This document shows positions 1 to 5,624 of a stretch of DNA of 6,591 bases, in pieces. Every line of letters begins with the position of its first letter. The stretch's first letter is position 1. The stretch is from positions 1 to 6,591 of the forward strand of contig JACDFX010000100.1 in the NCBI GenBank assembly GCA_013815575.1, given 5' to 3'. Both the position numbers and the translations under genes were made by a program. The notes under the pieces were generated by a model. That model had not been told where the DNA came from. It saw only the letters and a program-made list of their open reading frames with translations, and did no database searches. This DNA comes from Rubrobacter sp. (GTDB taxonomy: Bacteria > Actinomycetota > Rubrobacteria > Rubrobacterales > Rubrobacteraceae).

Positions 1-1196
1 ACTGGGCGATGTGGGACCGCATAATCGCGAGGATGCGCCCGCTGCTCGACCTCGGGGCTCCCGCGCAGGCGGACATCGACCGTGCCTTCGACGGCCCGTA
101 CGGGGAAGAGGACTGGCGGACGCTCACGAAGAAGAGCGTCGCGGAGGTCCTGGACGAGCATTTCGAGTCCGAGAAGCTCAAGGCGGTGCTGTGCGTGGGA
201 GGGGTGATCGGGACGAACGCCGGCCCGCGCACCCCCGGCACGGCCTACGTGAAGTACCACCACATCATGGGCGAAGTCGGCGGCCACCAGGGCGCCTGGG
301 GATACGTCCGCGGCGGTATGGGAGCCGTCTCACAGACCATAGCCTCTTCCGCGCGAGAGTCCGGGGTCGAGATCCTCACGGACGCCGAGGTCGCCGGGAT
401 AGATGTCCGGGACGGCGCCGCAAGGGGTGTTCACCTCATAGACGGCCGCTCCTTCGAGGCCGACGTCGTCCTCTCCAACGCCGATCCGCACCGGACCTAC
501 CTCGGCATGGTCGGGGAGAAGCACTTGCCGGCCGACCTCATCGAGGGCGTGAAGGGGATGCGCGTCGAGGGCTCCGTGGTCAAGGTGCTGCTGGCGCTCG
601 GCGAATTGCCGGACTTCACGGCCTTACCGGGAAGGGAAATCGGGCCGCAGCATACCGGCGGCATCGTCATAAACCCTTCGGTGGGTTCGCTGCAAGAGGC
701 GTGGGAGGAGTGCGGGCGGGGCGAGCCGTCCCGGCGGCCGTTTATAGACGGCTACATCCAGAGCGCGACCGAAGACGGGCTCGCGCCGCCGGGCAAGCAC
801 ACGATGAGCCTGTTCTGCCAGTACGCACCCTACCGGCTTGCCGATGGAACGTGGGAAAGCCGCCGGGAGGAGATCGGGCGGAACATCGTGGACACGCTCG
901 CGGAGTACGCGCCGAACCTGCCGGGCGCCGTCGAGGAGATAGAAATCTTGGGTCCGCCGGACATCGAGGCCCGGATCGGGATCACGGGCGGCAACATTTT
1001 CCACGGGGAGATCCTGCCGGACGGGATGTTCGCCAACCGCCCGGTCACCGGATACGGCGGCTACCGCACGCCCATAGAGAACCTCTACCTCTGCGGGGCC
1101 GGCACCTGGCCCGGCGGCGCGGTCTTCGGGGCCCCGGGCCGCAACTGCGCGGCGGAGGTGCTCGCAACCACCAGCGCTGGACCCCGAACAGTTTGA
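1..1196 (+). CDS. PYROXD2-like NAD(P)/FAD-dependent oxidoreductase, C-terminal part (5' end outside window)
   Basis: This is the C-terminal two thirds or more of a phytoene-desaturase/amine-oxidase superfamily flavoprotein. The frame is open to the left edge (first full codon at 3), and the N-terminal GxGxxG FAD-binding fold is missing, so the ATG at 9 is very probably internal. Numbering from that Met, typical family features are GWAYVRGGMG-like glycines around 97-105, a VxxIxVxxGxxxGVxLxDG strand pair at 129-146 and a VLSNADPHRTY segment at about 154-164. FCQYAPY (268-274), GGNIFHGE and the C-terminal FAD-contacting NLYLCGAGTWPGG...GAPGRN (358-379) follow. This set matches PYROXD2 (COG1233) better than carotenoid CrtI. 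The bacterial members' substrate is poorly defined. Because a gamma-aminobutyraldehyde-type dehydrogenase starts 40 bp downstream on the same strand, I infer a role in amine or aminoaldehyde oxidation. Carotenoid desaturation is less likely, as no carotenoid genes are nearby. Confidence 0.9.
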   Translation, partial: WAMWDRIIARMRPLLDLGAPAQADIDRAFDGPYGEEDWRTLTKKSVAEVLDEHFESEKLKAVLCVGGVIGTNAGPRTPGTAYVKYHHIMGEVGGHQGAWGYVRGGMGAVSQTIASSARESGVEILTDAEVAGIDVRDGAARGVHLIDGRSFEADVVLSNADPHRTYLGMVGEKHLPADLIEGVKGMRVEGSVVKVLLALGELPDFTALPGREIGPQHTGGIVINPSVGSLQEAWEECGRGEPSRRPFIDGYIQSATEDGLAPPGKHTMSLFCQYAPYRLADGTWESRREEIGRNIVDTLAEYAPNLPGAVEEIEILGPPDIEARIGITGGNIFHGEILPDGMFANRPVTGYGGYRTPIENLYLCGAGTWPGGAVFGAPGRNCAAEVLATTSAGPRTV

Positions 1197-1236
1197 CTAG
1201 CCGAAGCGCTGAACAGCCAAGAGAAAGGAACACAGA

Positions 1237-2679
1237 ATGCAGACGCAGATCAAGAGCATAAAGAACTTCGTGAACGGGGAGCACGTGGAACCCGTCGAGG
1301 GTCGGTTTTACGACTTGACGAACCCCGCCACGGGCGAGGTTTTCGCCCGGGCGCCGGTCTCGGGCAGGGAGGACGTGGACCGGGCCTACAAGGCCGCCGA
1401 GAAGGCGTTCGAGGGGTGGCGGGACGCGACGCCGGCCACGCGGCAGCTCGCGCTGTTCAGGATCGCCGACGCTTTGGAGGAGCGGGCGGAGGAGATCGTG
1501 CGGGCCGAGTCGGAGAACACGGGCAAGCCCATCGGTTTGACGATGGAAGAAGAGATACCCATGGCGGTTGACCAGATCCGGTTCTTCGCCGGCGCCGCCC
1601 GCGTCCTGGAAGGCAAGTCCGCCGGCGAGTACCTGGAGGGCCACACCTCCTTTGTCCGGCGCGAGCCCGTCGGCGTCTGCGGCCAAGTAACCCCCTGGAA
1701 CTACCCGATGATGATGGCGGTCTGGAAGTTCGCCCCCGCAATCGCCGCCGGCAACGCCATCGTCCTCAAACCCTCGGACACGACGCCCATCTCGACCGTG
1801 ATGCTCGCCGAAATCGCCTCGGAGTTCCTGCCGCCGGGCGTCTTCAACGTGGTCTGCGGCGACCGGGACACCGGCCGCGCCATCGTCGAGCACCCGATCC
1901 CCCAGATGGTCTCCATCACCGGCTCCGTCCGGGCCGGGATGGAGGTGGCCGAGGCCGCCGCGCGCGACCTGAAGCGCACCCACCTCGAGCTCGGCGGCAA
2001 GGCGCCGGTCATCGTCTTCGACGACGCGGACATCGAGGCCGCCGCCGAAGCCATAGCCGTCGGCGGCTACTTCAACGCCGGCCAGGACTGCACAGCCGCA
2101 ACCCGCGTGCTCGCCGCCCCCGGCGCCTACGACGACTTCGTGGCGGCCCTCACCGAGCAGGCCAGGAACACCAAGACGGGCGCTCCAGACGACGAGAGCG
2201 TCCTATACGGGCCCTTGAACAACCCCACCCAGCTAGAGCACGTCACCGGCATGGTCGAGAGGCTCCCCGGGCACGCCGAGGTAACAGCCGGTGGTCATAG
2301 GGCGGGCAACGGCTCCGGGTACTTCTACTCCCCGACCGTGGTCGCGGGCCTGAGGCAGGAAGACGAGGCCTCCCAGAACGAGATCTTCGGCCCCGTCATC
2401 ACCGTCCAGCCCTTCTCCGACGAGGCCGAGGCGGTTCGCTGGGCCAACGGCGTCCGCTACGGCCTGGCCTCCAGCGTCTTCACGAAGGATCACGGGCGGG
2501 CGATGCGGGTCAGCAGGCGGCTGGATTTCGGGTGCGTCTGGATCAACACGCACATCCCCATCGTTGCCGAGATGCCCCACGGCGGCTTCAAGCACTCGGG
2601 CCACGGCAAGGACCTCTCGATGTACGGTCTCGAGGACTACACCCGCATCAAGCACGTAATGACGAACCTCGAAGCTTGA
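1237..2679 (+). CDS. patD: Aldehyde dehydrogenase, gamma-aminobutyraldehyde dehydrogenase-like
   Basis: A full-length (480 aa) NAD(P)-dependent aldehyde dehydrogenase of the ALDH superfamily. All expected residues are present: PWN with the oxyanion Asn155, cofactor-binding Lys178 in VLKPS, a GSxxxG turn at 229-234, general-base Glu251 in LELGGK, nucleophile Cys285 in GQDCTAA, and EIFGP at 382-386. Several stretches recall E. coli YdcW/PatD: AGEYLEGHTS (129-138), ELGGKAPVIVFDDADIEA, GAPDDES and the C-terminal GLEDYTRIKHVM. The probable reaction is oxidation of 4-aminobutanal (or 1-pyrroline) to 4-aminobutyrate in putrescine breakdown, in the cytosol. Related enzymes accept betaine aldehyde or 3-aminopropanal, so the symbol is tentative. 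The ATG is supported by a Shine-Dalgarno AAAGGAA at 1224-1230, six bases upstream. The 40-bp gap to the preceding flavoprotein gene holds no convincing promoter, so the two are probably co-transcribed. Confidence 0.93.
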   Translation: MQTQIKSIKNFVNGEHVEPVEGRFYDLTNPATGEVFARAPVSGREDVDRAYKAAEKAFEGWRDATPATRQLALFRIADALEERAEEIVRAESENTGKPIGLTMEEEIPMAVDQIRFFAGAARVLEGKSAGEYLEGHTSFVRREPVGVCGQVTPWNYPMMMAVWKFAPAIAAGNAIVLKPSDTTPISTVMLAEIASEFLPPGVFNVVCGDRDTGRAIVEHPIPQMVSITGSVRAGMEVAEAAARDLKRTHLELGGKAPVIVFDDADIEAAAEAIAVGGYFNAGQDCTAATRVLAAPGAYDDFVAALTEQARNTKTGAPDDESVLYGPLNNPTQLEHVTGMVERLPGHAEVTAGGHRAGNGSGYFYSPTVVAGLRQEDEASQNEIFGPVITVQPFSDEAEAVRWANGVRYGLASSVFTKDHGRAMRVSRRLDFGCVWINTHIPIVAEMPHGGFKHSGHGKDLSMYGLEDYTRIKHVMTNLEA

Positions 2680-2698
2680 GCCCGACAGCAACGGGCGC

Positions 2699-2728
2699 TT
2701 GCCATCCGGCCCCGCCCGCTGCTATAAG
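2699..2728 (+). promoter_or_regulatory. Putative sigma70-type promoter for the coiled-coil gene
   Basis: TTGCCA at 2699-2704 and TATAAG at 2723-2728 are separated by 18 bp, in the gap between the aldehyde dehydrogenase and the next gene. Transcription would begin near 2735, giving a leader of about 45 nt. The A/T-rich TATAAG stands out in otherwise very GC-rich DNA. This is a motif match only, so the gene could still also be read through from upstream. Confidence 0.45.
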
Positions 2729-2740
2729 TGAGGTAGACGA

Positions 2741-2758
2741 GGCGCCCACACGGGCGCC
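2741..2758 (+). promoter_or_regulatory. Perfect 7-bp inverted repeat / leader hairpin
   Basis: GGCGCCC (2741-2747) and GGGCGCC (2752-2758) pair perfectly around an ACAC loop. The hairpin begins about six bases after the predicted transcription start and ends six bases before the AGGGAGG ribosome binding site (2764-2770) of the following gene. It could be a 5' mRNA-stabilising stem, an operator half-site pair, or a terminator for the upstream aldehyde dehydrogenase. No T-tract follows, which argues against a classical intrinsic terminator. That the repeat exists is certain; its function is inferred. Confidence 0.5.
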
Positions 2759-2778
2759 GTTCCAGGGAGGCAAGGGTC

Positions 2779-3585
2779 ATGACCCAGACGCTACTACTGT
2801 TTGCCGGTGCTTCGCTCCTGGCGGTTAGCGTCGCCACCCTCTTCGTCGCCGTGCGTACCTTTCGAACCGCCCGCCTGTACGTGGACCTGGCCGAGGAGCG
2901 CCTGGAACACCTGCGCGAGGGACAGGACCGTCTTTTCGCCCACGTGGAGGAACAGCGGCGGGCCGCGGAGGCAGAGCGCGAAGAGGCCGAACCGGACGTC
3001 CGCACGCGCCAGGGCGCCGGGCGGAGCATCGAGCGGGCCAAACAAGAGCTGCTGGAACTGAGGACGCCCCGGCGCCCTGACGCGGGGGCGCCGATGGTCC
3101 CCAGCCCCCCTGAGCCATCTCCGGAGCAGCCCCCGAAGGCCAAAGAGGTCAGAAGACCGGCGGGACTGCCCGAAACCCGGGCGTCGGGGTCCCCCGGGGG
3201 AGACGGGCGACAAAGCCGTGCGGTGAGGCGCCCCCACCCGGACGACGACGTAAAGTCGGGCACCGCGCTCGCGGGCCAGGCGCGGCCTTCGGGCGAATTC
3301 CCGATCCAGATGTTCCGCGTGTTCTACGACCGGTATCTGGACAACTATGAGGGCTACGTAAAACTGGCCGAGAAGATCCAACGCACTCGTACCGACGACG
3401 AAAAGGTCCCCGGTTCCCGGGCCGAGCGCGAGTGGGAAGAGCGGCTGCGCCGGGTACAGGACGGCATAGAGAGGACCACCGCGAGGCTGGACATCCTGGA
3501 GCACTCCAACCCGGAGCTGGCCTCCGACGACCGCGTCTCCCGCCGGGCCGGCATCGCCCGCGGCCACGCGCGGATTACGAGGTAG
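2779..3585 (+). CDS. Hypothetical membrane-anchored coiled-coil protein
   Basis: I do not recognise a family. The 268-aa product has one N-terminal hydrophobic helix (about 4-24) followed by a basic stretch (RTFRTAR), so it is probably membrane-anchored with the rest in the cytoplasm. Residues 31-70 are a heptad-like, charged helix rich in Glu, Arg and Ala (likely coiled coil). Residues about 95-172 are a Pro/Gly/Arg/Asp-rich linker likely to be disordered. A second structured part has an aromatic segment (FPIQMFRVFYDRYLDNYEGY, 174-193) and then a helix at about 213-241. The ATG has a strong Shine-Dalgarno AGGGAGG at 2764-2770 with an 8-base spacer, and third positions are strongly G/C, favouring this frame over long antisense frames. 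It probably has its own promoter at 2699-2728. It converges on the amidase gene and need not share the metabolic role of its neighbours. A scaffold or envelope-associated role is possible but unproven. Confidence 0.75.
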   Translation: MTQTLLLFAGASLLAVSVATLFVAVRTFRTARLYVDLAEERLEHLREGQDRLFAHVEEQRRAAEAEREEAEPDVRTRQGAGRSIERAKQELLELRTPRRPDAGAPMVPSPPEPSPEQPPKAKEVRRPAGLPETRASGSPGGDGRQSRAVRRPHPDDDVKSGTALAGQARPSGEFPIQMFRVFYDRYLDNYEGYVKLAEKIQRTRTDDEKVPGSRAEREWEERLRRVQDGIERTTARLDILEHSNPELASDDRVSRRAGIARGHARITR

Positions 3586-3699
3586 CTTTCGGGTGTCGGC
3601 TCTCTGCGAACCCGTAGAGGCTATCGCGCCGTAGGGCTCGCGAGGACCATTACCGCTTCCGGGCCCCTGGAGATCACGGCGGGGGACCGTGCGCCGCGT
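3586..3699. other. Convergent intergenic gap
   Basis: This 114-bp gap separates the ends of the plus-strand coiled-coil gene and the minus-strand amidase gene. Besides the hairpin at 3601-3620, it holds a weak 5-bp stem (CACGG 3675-3679 with CCGTG 3687-3691). That stem lies just downstream of the amidase stop codon as read on the minus strand and could help end the minus-strand operon. No small gene or RNA is apparent. Confidence 0.5.
3601..3620 (+). terminator. Possible terminator hairpin after the coiled-coil gene
   Basis: CTCTGCG (3602-3608) pairs with CGTAGAG (3613-3619) around an AACC loop, with one G-U pair and a possible outer U-G pair. It begins 15 bases after the TAG of the upstream gene. 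The G-U pair becomes a C-A mismatch in the opposite-strand transcript, so the hairpin suits plus-strand RNA. There is no T-tract, so it would be a weak or non-canonical terminator. Confidence 0.35.
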
Positions 3700-4494
3700 C
3701 TAGCGGGCCGTCGCTACCGGCAAAGGGCCGCGCATCTCGTTCAGGTAGTCCGGCCTCAGCTCTTCCGGCCTCTCCTTACTTCTGGCGGAGAGCTCGAGGG
3801 AGACCCGGATCGCGCTTTCCGAAGCACCGGCTTCGGCCATTCGCTCCCCGTCGGCGGAGACGGCCATTGTCCCGCCGGCGAAGTCAAACGTCTCGCCGCG
3901 ACCGACCTGGTTGACGTAGAGGTGCGGGAGGCCGTTCTCCAGGGCGCGGGCGGTGGCGAAGACGTCGTGGTCGCGGCCGAACGGGTCCATGTTGGCGGAG
4001 ATCGTGACCAGGAGATCCGCCCCGGCCAACGCGAGCGAGCGGGCGACCTCAGGGAACTCGACGTCGAAGCAGACGAGCAGCCCGGCTTTGATCCCATCGA
4101 ACTCTACTACCAGCAGCTCGTCCCCGGCGACGAAGGCGCCCCTCTCCTCACCGAAGAGCTGCGCCTTGCGGTAGGAGCCCGCGACTTCGCCCCGCCGGTT
4201 CACGAAGACGGCGGAATTGGCGACCCCGCCCGGCACGCGCTCGGGCATGCCGAAGACCACGGCGGCATCGTGCTCCAGGGCAAGACGGGCCATCTCCCCC
4301 ACCTCGGGCCCGCCGAGGTCGAGCGCGAGTTCGTCGGGCGCGCGCGTCGTGTAGCCGCTCAGGAAAAGCTCGGGGAATACGAGGAGATCCGCCGCTGCAT
4401 GCCGGGAGAGGACGTTTCTGGCCATCTCGATGTTCCCCTCCACGTCGCGAAGCTTCGGGGTGAGTTGCGCCATAACCGTGTTCAACCTCGTCAC
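3700..4494 (-). CDS. Carbon-nitrogen hydrolase (nitrilase superfamily), RamA-like amidase
   Basis: A 264-aa cytosolic carbon-nitrogen hydrolase, about the usual length for single-domain members. The catalytic triad is intact: Glu42 in FPELFLSGY, Lys110 in YRKAQL and Cys142 in LLVCFDVEFPEVAR. The auxiliary Glu is probably Glu116 or Glu117 in the loop before the F-x-x-G-D turn. ANMDPFG (167-173), ARALEN and FAGG (205-208) recall the R-stereoselective amidase (RamA) type rather than N-carbamoylputrescine amidase or beta-ureidopropionase, which are longer. The expected reaction is hydrolysis of a small carboxamide to acid and ammonia; the substrate is not readable. The GTG start at 4494 overlaps the dehydrogenase stop as GTGA and has a GGAGA ribosome binding site. 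An ATG seven codons later is the alternative. It is the last gene of the permease-dehydrogenase-amidase operon. Confidence 0.92.
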   Translation of the reverse strand: MTRLNTVMAQLTPKLRDVEGNIEMARNVLSRHAAADLLVFPELFLSGYTTRAPDELALDLGGPEVGEMARLALEHDAAVVFGMPERVPGGVANSAVFVNRRGEVAGSYRKAQLFGEERGAFVAGDELLVVEFDGIKAGLLVCFDVEFPEVARSLALAGADLLVTISANMDPFGRDHDVFATARALENGLPHLYVNQVGRGETFDFAGGTMAVSADGERMAEAGASESAIRVSLELSARSKERPEELRPDYLNEMRGPLPVATAR

Positions 4495-5615
4495 GAACCG
4501 TCTCCATAATCGATAACGGTGCGCAGGCCAGCGGCGCGACGCAGGTCTTCGAGCGCCCCGTCCACGTCGTCCAGGGTGGTGGTGCGCCCGACGAGGCGGT
4601 CGAGTGGGAGGCGGCCGGAGGCGTAGAGGCGCGCCAGGCGGGGGAAGTCCACGGACGGGACGCTGCTGCCGTAGTTGCAGCCGAGAACACTTTTTCCACT
4701 GTCGGCAAGATCGAAGGGGTCGAGAGGGACGGTAACGCCCTCGGCTGGCATACCCACGATCACGGCCTGCCCGCCGCGGCGGACGAGCGACGGCAACACC
4801 TCTATGGTCGCCGCCCGCCCGATGGCCTCGAAGGCGTGGTCCGCGCCGTCGCCGGTGATGGACCGGATGTGATCCCCGAGGTCGGGGTCGTCGCCCCTGA
4901 GCGCGTGGGTGGCGCCGAGCTCGCGGGCGAGCGCTAGGCGGTCGTCCGAGAGGTCAACCGCGATTACCGGATCCGCGCCGACGAGCCCGAGGCCGAGCAG
5001 GATCGCCTGCCCCACGCCCCCGCACCCGACCACGACGGCGGAGTCCCCGGGCCGGGCCCGCGCCGTGTTGACCACGGCCCCGACGCCGGTCGTGACGGCG
5101 CACCCGATCAGGGCCGCCACGGAGAACGGTAGGTCGTCGCCGACGGGTACGGCCGCCGACTCCGGTACCACCGTGGCCTCCGCGAAGGTGCCGAGCCCCA
5201 TAAAAGCCGGCACGGGCACCCCTTCGAACGATACGAAACTCGTCGTGCCGTCCGGCAACGTGTTCTCCAGCGCCTTCGTGTTCTGGCAGAGCCAGGCCCG
5301 GCCCCGGGCGCAGTTCCGGCACCGCCGGCAGGGCGCGAACCACGAGAGCACGACGCGGTCCCCAACGCCCACGTCCCTCACGCCGGGCCCCACCTCTTCC
5401 ACGAACCCCGCCCCTTCGTGCCCGAGGACGAGCGGCCCTTCAGCCGTCCAGTCCCCGTCCGTAACGTGGAGGTCCGAGCCGCAGACACCGCTGGCCCGTA
5501 GCCTCACCCGAACGAGGTCGTCCCGTACTCCCGCCAGACGCAACTCCTCGTCGCCGAGTGCCTCGCCGGGCGCGTTGAAGACCTTCGCCCTGACGGTCCG
5601 GACCCTCTCCTTCAA
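4491..5615 (-). CDS. Zinc-dependent alcohol dehydrogenase (medium-chain dehydrogenase/reductase family)
   Basis: A 374-aa medium-chain dehydrogenase close to class III/actinobacterial alcohol dehydrogenases. Catalytic zinc ligands are Cys45 (GVCGSD), His66 with Glu67 (GHEGAG) and Cys172 (IGCAVTTG). The four structural-zinc cysteines are 96, 99, 102 and 110. The nucleotide-binding motif GCGGVG is at 197-202, and Asp221 at the end of the next strand indicates NAD(H) over NADP(H). It should interconvert an alcohol and an aldehyde or ketone in the cytosol; the substrate is unknown. The start is unusual: TTG at 5615 overlaps the permease stop as TTGA, with no purine-rich site just upstream. No other usable start is seen before codon 25, which would cut into the first conserved strand. 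The stop overlaps the amidase start by four bases. It is the middle gene of a three-gene operon, so its substrate is probably taken up by the permease or derived from what it imports. Confidence 0.93.
   Translation of the reverse strand: MKERVRTVRAKVFNAPGEALGDEELRLAGVRDDLVRVRLRASGVCGSDLHVTDGDWTAEGPLVLGHEGAGFVEEVGPGVRDVGVGDRVVLSWFAPCRRCRNCARGRAWLCQNTKALENTLPDGTTSFVSFEGVPVPAFMGLGTFAEATVVPESAAVPVGDDLPFSVAALIGCAVTTGVGAVVNTARARPGDSAVVVGCGGVGQAILLGLGLVGADPVIAVDLSDDRLALARELGATHALRGDDPDLGDHIRSITGDGADHAFEAIGRAATIEVLPSLVRRGGQAVIVGMPAEGVTVPLDPFDLADSGKSVLGCNYGSSVPSVDFPRLARLYASGRLPLDRLVGRTTTLDDVDGALEDLRRAAGLRTVIDYGDGS
4501..4505 (-). promoter_or_regulatory. Ribosome binding site of the amidase gene, inside the dehydrogenase gene
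   Basis: On the minus strand GGAGA precedes the GTG at 4494 with suitable spacing (seven bases from GGAG), within the last codons of the alcohol dehydrogenase gene. It supports the GTG start over the ATG at 4473 and fits translational coupling through the 4-bp GTGA overlap. Confidence 0.65.
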
Positions 5616-5624
5616 ACGGAGGGG
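5603..5624 (-). promoter_or_regulatory. Hairpin enclosing the permease stop / dehydrogenase TTG start
   Basis: In the minus-strand RNA, CCC-CUCC (5624-5618) can pair with GGAG-A-GGG (5610-5603), leaving one bulged A. The 7-nt loop GUUUGAA carries both the UUG start and the UGA stop. With no upstream Shine-Dalgarno, the dehydrogenase probably depends on ribosomes finishing the permease and re-initiating here. The pairing is visible in the sequence; the coupling role is inferred. Confidence 0.35.

Noticed and set aside
1193..1198. TTGACT at the end of the flavoprotein gene as a -35 box for the aldehyde dehydrogenase
   Set aside because: No -10-like hexamer lies 16-19 bp downstream; that stretch is GCCAAGAGAAAG, leading into the ribosome binding site.
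1171..1216. Palindrome CCAGCGCTGG (1171-1180) and the partial repeat of AGCGCTG...GAACAG at 1205-1216
   Set aside because: The palindrome lies inside the last codons of the flavoprotein gene and the repeats are short with different spacing. Both are easily expected by chance in this composition.
11..1261. Open frame of 416 codons on the plus strand overlapping the flavoprotein gene, slightly longer than the real frame
   Set aside because: The product is Arg/Gly/Pro-rich low-complexity sequence with no motifs, typical of an offset frame in GC-rich DNA. The other frame carries clear family motifs.
1045..1983. 312-codon antisense frame across the flavoprotein/aldehyde dehydrogenase junction
   Set aside because: It lies opposite conserved catalytic sequence, has no recognisable domain, and is explained by the G/C third-position bias of the sense genes.
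2794..3567. 257-codon antisense frame opposite the coiled-coil gene, a possible alternative gene
   Set aside because: The plus frame has a strong ribosome binding site, a promoter-like element, a membrane helix and a coiled-coil pattern. The antisense frame is Arg/Gly/Pro-rich without structure-like features. The choice is less certain than for the enzyme genes.
3922..4509. 195-codon plus-strand frame opposite the amidase gene
   Set aside because: It is antisense to the catalytic Lys and Cys regions of a well-recognised enzyme, with no motif of its own.
5118..5365. CRISPR, insertion sequence ends or tRNA-like structure anywhere in the window
   Set aside because: I saw no regularly spaced repeats, transposase motifs, terminal inverted repeats or cloverleaf-like sequence. 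The short antisense frames in the dehydrogenase gene are GC-bias shadows.
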